Source of the DNA: an uncultured Eubacteriales bacterium | GTDB lineage: Bacteria > Bacillota > Clostridia > Lachnospirales > Anaerotignaceae | NCBI GenBank assembly: GCA_934256695.1 | Contig: CAKQPE010000023.1 | Span: 1-25,345 of the forward strand | Direction of reading: 5' to 3' | DNA length: 25,345 nt | Shown here: piece after piece, positions 6,968 to 13,204 of the stretch | Layout: each line of letters begins with the position of its first letter | How positions within the stretch are numbered: the first letter of the stretch is position 1 | Translations under genes and position numbers: made by a program | Notes under the pieces: generated by a model | Database searches by the model: none | What the model saw: only the letters and a program-made list of their open reading frames with translations | What the model was told of the DNA's origin: nothing

Positions 6968-8083
6968 TTAATACTCATCTATTATATGGCAGTTTAGTTT
7001 ATGGAAAAGTTTATTAAGCTCATCAAAAGCTTTTTCGTCAAATATTTCTATATCTTCGCCTTTTCGTATTTCCTCCAGTGATTTATACCCGAAAATCCAC
7101 TGGGCAAAACGATATACAGGCATTGAAAGCTGAGGTTTTTTATCTGTTTCGTTTCCCGAAAAATCAAAAACCCCGTTATTGCCCTTAACTGCCTCATCTT
7201 TTATTTCTATTGTATAACCGAGACCTTTTCCCACTGCCTTTAACAAAGCCGATACATTGGCTATTCCGCACACATTCCTTGGTGCAACGCTTTTAATTCC
7301 ATTATTATACTCTGATTTTGTATTCGGTGGAAGTTTAACCGTTACTTTTCTGCATTTTCCCTCATTAAAAAGGAAATTTATGATTTTCTGTTCGGATAAT
7401 TCGTCTAAAGACATAATTTCCTCACCGTAAATCATATCTTTCTCGTCAAAATATATAGCATATGCCATTACTTTATTGTCTTTTAAAACACAGGCACACT
7501 TTGCGGAGCATACGGCATAATCGGCACACTTTAATTTAAAGTCTGCATAAGAGCGGTAAGCTATACCGGAAAATTTTGACGCCGCAATATTGTAACACTC
7601 AAAAATATCGCCTAAATTTCCTTTAAGGTCTTTTATTACTATATCTCCGCTTACTTGAGCACCTTCTGAAAAATCCGTTTTTATAAAAGCCGTATCACTT
7701 ACAGGATAATGGCCTACATAAAAATAAGTTTTTAATACTGCCGGTGTATGAGGGCAAAGTACAATGCCCATTTCACGCACCATATTCATATAGTATGTGT
7801 AAAGTTCCTTCATATATCCACGTCTTTTAAAATCAGGGTGTGTACAGGCACCTATCATTATTGCCGAAGGAATAAGTGCGTCACGTACCCTCAAACAAAT
7901 CGGCAAGGACTGCACCTCTGAAGAAATAAAGCCGTTGTCCTCCTCTATAACGGCACTGTATTGCGGCACAAATCGTGTATCAAAGAGCCAGTCGCTAAAT
8001 TCCTTTGTATCATTAAAGCTTATATCCCAAAGGTTTCTGAACTGCTGTTTATCGGCTGTAACTGCCTGTCTTAAAGTTTTCAT
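6968..8083 (-). CDS. GNAT acetyltransferase, Eis-like
   Basis: This 371-aa protein has an N-terminal GNAT domain (about 1-150) with acetyl-CoA-binding motif A at IGACTHPDFKRRGYMKELY (about 77-95) and a second GNAT-like/SCP2-type C-terminal part typical of Eis-like acetyltransferases. Such enzymes acetylate amines on drugs, peptides or proteins; the substrate here is unknown. The ATG at 8081-8083 is chosen because GAGGTG lies 5 bases upstream; an extra TTG codon just before it is unlikely to be used. It is the first gene of a pair with the DUF2156 gene 17 bases downstream, a pairing of two acyl-transfer folds that suggests a shared substrate (inference). Confidence 0.85.
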   Translation of the reverse strand: MKTLRQAVTADKQQFRNLWDISFNDTKEFSDWLFDTRFVPQYSAVIEEDNGFISSEVQSLPICLRVRDALIPSAIMIGACTHPDFKRRGYMKELYTYYMNMVREMGIVLCPHTPAVLKTYFYVGHYPVSDTAFIKTDFSEGAQVSGDIVIKDLKGNLGDIFECYNIAASKFSGIAYRSYADFKLKCADYAVCSAKCACVLKDNKVMAYAIYFDEKDMIYGEEIMSLDELSEQKIINFLFNEGKCRKVTVKLPPNTKSEYNNGIKSVAPRNVCGIANVSALLKAVGKGLGYTIEIKDEAVKGNNGVFDFSGNETDKKPQLSMPVYRFAQWIFGYKSLEEIRKGEDIEIFDEKAFDELNKLFHKLNCHIIDEY

Positions 8084-8103
8084 CAAAACACCTCTTTTTT
8101 ATT

Positions 8104-8197
8104 TAAAGACCGTGGGGTTTCACCCCACTGCCCTGACCAACTTTTGAAAAAGTTGGATCAAAACTTTCGTTAAAATGCAATTTCATTGCATTTTTGG
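8104..8197 (+). repeat. 3'-UTR-type hairpin element E4, short orphan copy
   Basis: In plus sense: AAAGACC, hairpin GTGGGGT TTC ACCCCAC (8112-8128), CTGACC, hairpin CCAACTTTT GAA AAAGTTGG (about 8137-8156), flank CAAAACTTTCGTTAAAA, then a perfect 10-bp stem AAAATGCAAT TTC ATTGCATTTT (8172-8194) and T residues. Unlike E2, E3, E5 and E7 it does not follow a visible gene: it lies upstream of the divergent GNAT gene start. A lost plus-strand gene or an independent insertion would explain it. Confidence 0.6.
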
Positions 8198-8221
8198 AAA
8201 ATATAAAATCCTGATTTAAAG

Positions 8222-8390
8222 TTTTCCCCTCGGTGGGGAAGATGTCACGCAAGTGACAGATGAGGGGAAAACAGCCTAAAATCCCCCTCATCCGCTTCGC
8301 CTACGGCTCAGCACCTTCTCCACAAGGGAGAAGGCTTAAACCCTTCCGTCAAACCTACGGTTTGCCACCTTCCCTTTCAGGGACGGCTTA
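8222..8390. repeat. Cluster of three GGATGAGGG-type palindromic modules
   Basis: Module one (8224-8267) holds TTCCCC TCGG TGGGGAA and GTCAC GCAA GTGAC and ends GATGAGGGG. A short spacer follows, then an inverted module (8283-8336) that starts CCCCTCATCC and ends with CCTTCTCC ACAA GGGAGAAGG. The third module (8341-8390) starts CCCTTCCGTCAAAC and ends GGGACGGCTTA. Modules two and three match 314-416 and 9943-10048 closely. No coding sequence was seen in the whole 8084-8570 gap. Confidence 0.75.
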
Positions 8391-8412
8391 TTAACAGCAA
8401 ATTTATAGTTCT

Positions 8413-8570
8413 TCCGAAAAACGCAATGTAATTGCATTTTGATAAAGTTTAGGTCAAGCCTTTAAGGAACCGCAAAGATAAATGCGGTGCGCGAAGCTCA
8501 TTTTCGCCTTGCGAAAATTCCTGACCATGAGGCTTGTGGGGTATTGGGGCAAAACCCCAAGGTCTTGTCT
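8413..8570 (-). repeat. 3'-UTR hairpin element E5 with terminator
   Basis: On the minus strand it begins four bases after the AAA+ gene stop with AAGACC, then hairpin TTGGGG/CCCCAA (8544-8560), a GGTCAGGAA box, small hairpins including GCGAAGC, and CCGCATTTATCTTTGCGG. CAAGCCT and AGGCTTG can pair over a long range (8527-8534 with 8455-8461). The AAACTTTATCAAAA flank and the terminator (8418-8440) end it. The terminator stem has one C/A mismatch on the plus strand that becomes a G.U pair in the minus-strand RNA. Confidence 0.68.
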
Positions 8571-9830
8571 TTATATCTTCTGGGCTTTTTCGGCTTTTTC
8601 AAACTGGTAAACAGCCTTTTTCAGCTGTGCCAATGTTATGGTGCAAAGGTGCTGCTTTTCCTCCTCCGTTACCGGTTTATACATATCCATGTCACCTTCT
8701 GCCCATGACATAAAGTCAAGTGCCGCCGCACCAATTGCCTGTTCCAAAAGCCGTCTTGCGTCTCTGCCGTTACCGAAATTAGGACTGCTTATCCGTTCTT
8801 CAAAAAACGGTGTAAGAATATCTCTCCAGCCGTCCTCCGGCTTAAAATCACAGTTATTGGCAAGCAGTTCAAATATATTAAGCATTTCCTCTGTATTATA
8901 TGAAGAAAACTTAACGGTAAATGTTATTCTGCTTGATATGCCAGGGTTCTCGTTAAAGAACTGCTTCATCTTATTGTTTCTGTCGTCTATGTCTCCGCCA
9001 TATCCGGCAAATATTATGAGCTTATCGTCACTGTGTTCCTCTACCTCGGTACAAAGCTGTGCCAAAGCCTCCTGAGAGAAGTTATCGGTCTTTTCTGCCT
9101 CATTGTAGTTTACAAGAGAATATGCTTCATCAATTATTATTATATCATTTTTCACAAAAAGCTCATGCACTCTTTCCGCTGTCTGGCCTACATACTTAGC
9201 CTTTAACTGAGAACCTGTAACATAAGCCATATTTGAGCCGTTTAAAACACCCATTTCTTTCATAAGGCTTGCAAAATACACCGATGCTGTTGTTTTTGCC
9301 GTTCCCGGCGGGCCTACAAAAGCAAAAACCTTATGTATAGGCATTTTTTTCAGATTATATGCTTCACGTCTTTTGTTATACTGAAATACCGCTCCCAAAC
9401 GACAAAGCGACTCCTTCATTTCGTTCTGTCCTATTATAACCGAACAAAGTTTTTTGTATGAATCCGTATTCTTTGGATTAATCATAATATTTTTAATTTT
9501 TCCGCTTTTTATAAGGTGTCTGCCATAAACAAGGTATTCCTTAAAAAATGTATATTCCTTTGCATCCATTTCAAGGGAATATACGTTAAGGGGATTTCCC
9601 ACATCAGCATTTGCGGCAAGTGACATATAGCTGTGCTTTTTATTCTTAAACAGTTCATCAAAATCCGCACCAGTTTTCTGCTCTATCATTGAATTTCCGG
9701 TATTTTGTGCAAAATAAATGGAATATATCTTATCTATATATCTGTCGGCATCTTCCTTTGTACTGCCTGTTGCAAAGACAGCATTTTTATATGCTCGTCT
9801 TTCTATATCTTCCAATTCATTAGTATTCAT
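8571..9830 (-). CDS. CbbX/SpoVK-like AAA+ ATPase
   Basis: This 419-aa protein is a AAA+ ATPase of the CbbX/SpoVK/EccA group, which remodel protein complexes as hexamers. Residues 1-135 form an unrecognised helical N-terminal domain. Walker A GPPGTAKT is at 173-180, with Ala where Gly is usual before the Lys. The pore loop is LKAKYVGQTAERV (about 209-221), Walker B IIIIDEAY at 230-237, and the sensor-2 arginines lie in NGRDARRLLEQA near 365. The target is unknown; no spore, RuBisCO or type VII secretion genes are adjacent. GGGGAT precedes the ATG. It has its own promoter (9883-9911), with a Fur-box-like sequence between promoter and start. Confidence 0.86.
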   Translation of the reverse strand: MNTNELEDIERRAYKNAVFATGSTKEDADRYIDKIYSIYFAQNTGNSMIEQKTGADFDELFKNKKHSYMSLAANADVGNPLNVYSLEMDAKEYTFFKEYLVYGRHLIKSGKIKNIMINPKNTDSYKKLCSVIIGQNEMKESLCRLGAVFQYNKRREAYNLKKMPIHKVFAFVGPPGTAKTTASVYFASLMKEMGVLNGSNMAYVTGSQLKAKYVGQTAERVHELFVKNDIIIIDEAYSLVNYNEAEKTDNFSQEALAQLCTEVEEHSDDKLIIFAGYGGDIDDRNNKMKQFFNENPGISSRITFTVKFSSYNTEEMLNIFELLANNCDFKPEDGWRDILTPFFEERISSPNFGNGRDARRLLEQAIGAAALDFMSWAEGDMDMYKPVTEEEKQHLCTITLAQLKKAVYQFEKAEKAQKI

Positions 9831-9852
9831 ACAAATCCCCGACCTTTATTAT

Positions 9853-9867
9853 TGATAATCATTATTA
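9853..9867. promoter_or_regulatory. Fur-box-like operator
   Basis: TGATAAT-C-ATTATTA matches the 7-1-7 Fur consensus TGATAATNATTATCA at 12 of 14 defined positions. It lies in the 5' leader of the AAA+ gene, about 15 bases downstream of the proposed -10. Repression by ferric uptake regulator or a relative (PerR, Zur) is inferred; AT-richness makes a chance match possible. Confidence 0.4.
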
Positions 9868-9882
9868 TCTGATACTCTTTAT

Positions 9883-9911
9883 AATATATACTCATATGGG
9901 AAAATAATCAA
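9883..9911 (-). promoter_or_regulatory. Promoter of the AAA+ ATPase gene
   Basis: On the minus strand -35 TTGATT (9906-9911) and -10 TATATT (9883-9888) are 17 bases apart. The leader to the ATG would be about 45 bases and contains the Fur-like site. Confidence 0.55.
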
Positions 9912-9942
9912 GGGAAAAATAATATAAAATTATATGGAAAAT

Positions 9943-10048
9943 ATCCCCTCATCCGCTTCGCTACGCTCAGCACCTTCTCCACCGGGGATAAGGCTTTAAA
10001 TCCTTCCGTCAAGCTACGCTTGCCACCTTCCCTTTCAAAGACGGCTTA
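9943..10048. repeat. Dispersed palindromic repeat, two modules
   Basis: Same two-module layout as 314-416 and 8283-8390: CCCCTCATCCGCTTCGC at the left, CCTTCTCC ACCG GGGATAAGG in the middle, then TCCTTCCGTCAAGC to AGACGGCTTA. In the last hairpin the expected GGG arm is AAAG, so this stem has lost pairing. No gene lies in 9912-10134. Confidence 0.72.
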
Positions 10049-10075
10049 TTAACGATAAACTTATCTTTTAACTCA

Positions 10076-10134
10076 AAAATCCCATGACAAAGTCATGGGA
10101 TTTTATTAAAAGTTTTATTCGGTTTTAATATTTT
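10076..10134 (-). terminator. fchA terminator with conserved flank (element E6)
   Basis: A perfect 13-bp stem with AAA loop (10076-10104; inner arms CCCATGAC/GTCATGGG) is followed on the minus strand by T residues. Between the fchA stop and the stem lies TAAAACTTTTAATAAAA, the same flank as in elements E1-E5 and E7. The AAGACC start and hairpin chain are missing, so this looks like a minimal form of the 3'-UTR element. Confidence 0.8.
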
Positions 10135-10764
10135 TTATCCGAGAACATCTACAACCTTTGCATAAACCTTGTCGCAGATAACAGAACCTTCTGCCACAAG
10201 TTTAGCCATACGGTTGCTTACTTCCTTAACATATTCCTCATCGTTAATTGAGTTAAGGTTTACCGTTACGTTAAGGTTTGCACTGTAGAGAGCGGCTTTA
10301 AGGAACTGTACTCCACAGCCTACGTCGCTTATTATTATCTTTGTTGAAATATCAACAAGTTCTTCCTGAAGCTTGATAGCCTCGTAAATATATTCAACCA
10401 TTTTTATAGGGCCGCCTGCGGCAACTTTAAGACAGCTCTGGAGAACTTTCTCCTTTTCCGCTGCCTGTTCAGGTGTATCCTTAGGCATTCCGTATGCTTT
10501 TGAAAGTGGTTCAAAGTTTTCTGCGTCCTCGTCTATAAGCTCAAGAAGCTTATTCATAAGGTCACAGCTTTTATCAATTATTTCCTGATGTTTAGCTTCC
10601 ATTCCGAGGAATTTTTTCTTGCCTATGGAATAGTTGCCTACCATTGAACCGAGAGCCGCTCCGAGAGAGCCTACAAGAGCAGCAACACCGCCGCCGCCTG
10701 GAACAGGTTCTTTTGACGCAAGTTTCTGAGCAAATTCTTCACAAGTAATTTTACTGAGTTTCAT
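10135..10764 (-). CDS. fchA: Methenyltetrahydrofolate cyclohydrolase (FchA)
   Basis: This 209-aa cytosolic enzyme of the formimino-THF cyclodeaminase/cyclohydrolase family interconverts 5,10-methenyl-THF and 10-formyl-THF. The glycine-rich substrate loop PVPGGGGVAALVGSLGAALG (residues 20-39) and the GCGVQFLKAALYSANLNVTVNLNS segment near 150-170 are typical, and the length fits FchA rather than bifunctional FTCD. AAAGGAG lies 8 bases before the ATG. It is last in the folT operon and near fhs and folD, which marks it as one-carbon rather than histidine metabolism. The nearby FolD lacks cyclohydrolase residues, so FchA probably supplies that step. Confidence 0.92.
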   Translation of the reverse strand: MKLSKITCEEFAQKLASKEPVPGGGGVAALVGSLGAALGSMVGNYSIGKKKFLGMEAKHQEIIDKSCDLMNKLLELIDEDAENFEPLSKAYGMPKDTPEQAAEKEKVLQSCLKVAAGGPIKMVEYIYEAIKLQEELVDISTKIIISDVGCGVQFLKAALYSANLNVTVNLNSINDEEYVKEVSNRMAKLVAEGSVICDKVYAKVVDVLG

Positions 10765-10798
10765 TTTGCATACTCCTTTTAAAATGTCATGTCCGATT

Positions 10799-11077
10799 TT
10801 ATTTCTTGTTGTGTTTTATACAGTCCTTTAAAATATGTACCGGGGAATATCTGTAAACACTCCTATACATTTCTTCTTCCGTATATTGTTTTATCTGCGG
10901 CAAATTTATATCAAAACCGTCTCTCTTAATAAGATATTTAAGCATTGATTTCATACAAAACCCGTAAATTAACGGAATAATTATACACATACATAAATTA
11001 ACCGCAAGATAAGCAAACATATTCTTTGCAATGCACGAATATATATAATCCGCATGATGTAAAAATTCCGAAAGCAT
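10799..11077 (-). CDS. Small membrane protein, unknown
   Basis: I do not recognise this 92-aa protein. A hydrophobic stretch at about residues 20-42 (MFAYLAVNLCMCIIIPLIYG) predicts one transmembrane helix, followed by a basic, tyrosine-rich C-terminal tail (KSMLKYLIKRDG, YTEEEMYRSVYRYSP, KDCIKHNKK) that is probably cytoplasmic. AGGAG lies 8 bases before the ATG, inside the last codons of the upstream 52-aa gene, and only 2 bases separate that stop from this ATG, so translation is likely coupled. Position between folT and fchA suggests a link to folate uptake or one-carbon metabolism, but nothing in the sequence shows a function. Confidence 0.75.
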   Translation of the reverse strand: MLSEFLHHADYIYSCIAKNMFAYLAVNLCMCIIIPLIYGFCMKSMLKYLIKRDGFDINLPQIKQYTEEEMYRSVYRYSPVHILKDCIKHNKK

Positions 11078-11079
11078 GG

Positions 11080-11238
11080 CTATTTCTCCTCTTTCTTCAA
11101 TAGTTCTTTTATGTCATTTCTGATTTTAGACTCATATCTGTAAATCAACACGAAAGTACCTATGCAAACCGATATTGCCAATAAAACAAACCATGAAAAA
11201 AGCCATACCAAAAAAGGACTGTCCGATAATATCATCAT
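11080..11238 (-). CDS. 52-aa single-span membrane protein, unknown
   Basis: A short gene of 52 codons. Residues 8-33 (PFLVWLFSWFVLLAISVCIG and on) form one strong transmembrane helix; the C-terminus is a charged helix (YRYESKIRNDIKELLKKEEK). It starts 12 bases after the folT stop and ends 2 bases before the 92-aa gene, in the same direction, so it belongs to the operon. Two ATG codons in tandem open it; the ribosome site is poor, so coupling to folT translation is possible. No family recognised. Confidence 0.65.
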   Translation of the reverse strand: MMILSDSPFLVWLFSWFVLLAISVCIGTFVLIYRYESKIRNDIKELLKKEEK

Positions 11239-11250
11239 ATATTTTTAATT

Positions 11251-11793
11251 TTAGAATGCTCCACTTTTAATTCTTACAGTTTCAACTGTTTTGCATACAA
11301 GATATAAAAGTGCTGTGTTTACAGGGAAACAAGCAACAGCCTTTATCATTCTTGCTGTAGAAATAAGAGCTGAGCCATACATCATATTAAGCCACATTGG
11401 TGTAAGGATAAAGCTGAATAAAATTGTATTGCATATTGATGCAGCAAGCACTCTCTTGAACGTAATTTTCTTTTTGTAGAAAAACAGTCCAAACATAAAG
11501 CCCGAGAGAAAAGCATTTAATGTAAATCCTGGGAAGAAAAATCCGTTAGGGCTTACAAAAAATCCTATAATATCTGCCACTGCCGCCATTATACCTGCCA
11601 TTACAGGGCCATAAAGCATACCCGAAACAGCAACTGCCAAGAATGCAAATGAAATTTCCATAAATGAGCTTATAACTATTCTTGTGTAGTTAAGTATTAA
11701 GTCAAGAGCAATAAGCATTGCTCCGCCTGTAAGTGATCTTACGTTTTTAATTTCTCTTGCTGATTCTCTTATATCAGCCATAAAGTTATTCAT
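11251..11793 (-). CDS. folT: ECF transporter substrate-binding subunit, folate type (FolT)
   Basis: This 180-aa integral membrane protein has about six hydrophobic spans, as in ECF S-components. GGAMLIALDLILNYTRI at 22-38, then SFAFLAVAVSGMLYGPVMAGIMAAVADIIGFFV (about 48-80) and FFFPGFTLNAFLSGFMFGLFFYKKK (about 85-109) match the FolT subgroup, which captures folate for the shared EcfA/A'/T module encoded elsewhere. AGGAGG lies 8 bases before the ATG. It heads an operon with two small membrane proteins and fchA, and follows folD and fhs; this supports folate over other vitamins. A 260-base leader with hairpins precedes it. Confidence 0.87.
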   Translation of the reverse strand: MNNFMADIRESAREIKNVRSLTGGAMLIALDLILNYTRIVISSFMEISFAFLAVAVSGMLYGPVMAGIMAAVADIIGFFVSPNGFFFPGFTLNAFLSGFMFGLFFYKKKITFKRVLAASICNTILFSFILTPMWLNMMYGSALISTARMIKAVACFPVNTALLYLVCKTVETVRIKSGAF

Positions 11794-11808
11794 TTGATAT
11801 TGCCTCCT

Positions 11809-12060
11809 AATTTGTTTTAATTGTTTTTCGCCAACTTATCAACAAATGCCCAACGGCAAACGCAATATACTATCTAATGGACCTTACAAATATTTCTCAC
11901 TGCAACCACTTTTATGTTTGTCCGTCAACACTAAAAGTTCAAGTCACTCAGGCTGTTGAAATGCCCTAAGGTCTAAAGACGAGAAGCTTCGGGATTTGAC
12001 ATTACCGGCTCACTTCCCTCCTCAAGAGAAAGTGTATTCAATTTTTGCATTACAATTATT
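11809..12060 (-). promoter_or_regulatory. Long structured leader of folT (candidate RNA element)
   Basis: The gap between folD terminator and folT holds several hairpins on the minus strand: 12011-12034 (CACTT.../...AAGTG), 11959-11997 (AAATCCC/GGGCATTT enclosing GTC TTTA GAC), and 11908-11938 (ACTTTTA/TAAAAGT continuing into TGTT/AACA, 11 pairs with one bulge). A TGCC/GGCA hairpin lies closer to the start codon. folT genes are often under tetrahydrofolate riboswitches, but I could not match the conserved sequence I know for that class, nor for the ZTP class. I saw no coding sequence. Confidence 0.4.
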
Positions 12061-12115
12061 ACAAAATATTCAATAGATCCTCCACCATAGTAAATTAAAC
12101 TTACGTAAACCATTT

Positions 12116-12215
12116 GCACTTTTTAAAAAGTGCATAAAAGCATAAATCTTATGCCCGAAAACACAGGCATAAGTTTATTTTAAAGCGGAAAGCAGAGGTT
12201 TGGCCCGCTCTCCGC
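12116..12215 (-). terminator. folD terminator region with three inverted repeats
   Basis: In transcription order: GCGGAGAGC/GCTTTCCGC (12185-12215, one G.U pair), then CTTATGCC/GGCATAAG (12148-12173) followed by ATTTATGCTTTT, then a perfect 18-bp palindrome GCACTTTTTAAAAAGTGC (12116-12133). The first two look like terminators for folD transcription; the last has no loop and could be a protein site or part of the folT control region. Confidence 0.65.
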
Positions 12216-12229
12216 CAAAAAACCTAAAA

Positions 12230-13087
12230 TTACTGAATGTTGTTTATCTGCTTGCAAGCCTTTACTACGTGCTTTGCAAGAACTGATGTTGTAACAGAGC
12301 CTACGCCTGCCGGAACAGGAGTAATCATAGATGCCTTGTCAACACATTCGTCAAACTTAACGTCACCGCAAAGTTTGCCTTCTGCATTTACGTTAATACC
12401 TACGTCTATTACAACAGCACCTTCGGAGATAAAATCGCCTGTTACCATTTCGGCTCTGCCTACTGCGGCTATAACAACCTCTGCCTGACGGCATACGCCC
12501 GGAAGGTCGTTTGTACGGCTGTGGCAGATAGTAACTGTAGCGTTTTTGTCAAGAAGGAGCATAGCAAGAGGTTTGCCTACTACCATGCTTCTGCCTATAA
12601 CCGCTGCTCTCTTGCCCTTCATGTCAATGCCGTAGTGGTCAAGTATTTCAACACATGCCTGGCTTGTGCATGGAGGATAGCCTGTCTTGTCACCCTCAAA
12701 AATCTTTTCTGCATTAAGAGGATTCATACAGTCAATATCCTTAACAGGGTCTACAACAAATTTGATTTCTTCCATATCAAGCTGTTTAGGAAGCGGTCTG
12801 AAAAGAAGTATTCCGTGTACGGAAGGATCATCATTTACAGCCTTTAATTCCTTAACGAAATCTGCCTGACATATATCAACAGGAAGTTCAAGGACTTCTG
12901 CTTTAATTCCGCATTTTTCCATTCTTGAAAGAGCGCCTCTCTCGTAAGCGAGGTCATCTTCTCTTGCACCTACTCTTACTATTTTAAGTTTAGGCTCAAT
13001 ACCTTTTGATTTTAATACTTCAACATCTTTTACAAGTTCTGCTGTAATAGCGTCTGCTACCGGCTTACCTTTTATAATCTGTCCCAT
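12230..13087 (-). CDS. folD: Methylenetetrahydrofolate dehydrogenase, FolD family, atypical
   Basis: FolD oxidises 5,10-methylene-THF to methenyl-THF with NAD(P) and usually also hydrolyses it to 10-formyl-THF. From the ATG at 13085-13087 it has 285 aa; AGAGGTG lies 6 bases upstream, while a GTG nine bases earlier overlaps that site. The substrate tyrosine is present (Tyr48, AYERGALSRMEKCGI), but the catalytic lysine four residues on is Ala52. The usual Gln of the VQLPLP motif is Phe96 (LLFRPLPK). The aspartate in DPVKDIDCMNP is kept. The NAD(P)-binding fold with GRSMVVGKPLA and PVPAGVGSVTTSVLAKH is intact. I infer a dehydrogenase with little cyclohydrolase activity, complemented by FchA. It follows fhs across a hairpin. 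Confidence 0.93.
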   Translation of the reverse strand: MGQIIKGKPVADAITAELVKDVEVLKSKGIEPKLKIVRVGAREDDLAYERGALSRMEKCGIKAEVLELPVDICQADFVKELKAVNDDPSVHGILLFRPLPKQLDMEEIKFVVDPVKDIDCMNPLNAEKIFEGDKTGYPPCTSQACVEILDHYGIDMKGKRAAVIGRSMVVGKPLAMLLLDKNATVTICHSRTNDLPGVCRQAEVVIAAVGRAEMVTGDFISEGAVVIDVGINVNAEGKLCGDVKFDECVDKASMITPVPAGVGSVTTSVLAKHVVKACKQINNIQ

Positions 13088-13139
13088 TGTTGGCACCTCT
13101 TATCTTATATTATTTTTTCAAATTCTCTTTTCACAAACA

Positions 13140-13169
13140 CAGCGAAGCAGGAACTTCCCCGCTTCGCTG
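13140..13169 (-). terminator. Hairpin between fhs and folD
   Basis: CAGCGAAGC (13140-13148) and GCTTCGCTG (13161-13169) make a perfect 9-bp stem 35 bases after the fhs stop. The following minus-strand sequence, TGTTTGTG, is only weakly U-rich, so partial termination or RNA stabilisation is more likely than complete termination. Confidence 0.6.
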
Positions 13170-13204
13170 CCTGAATTAAATGTCAAATATATAAGCTGTA
13201 TGGA

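Noticed and set aside
11809..12060. Tetrahydrofolate or ZTP riboswitch before folT
   Set aside because: Position is right, but I could not find the conserved core sequences of either class, so I only report an unassigned structured leader.
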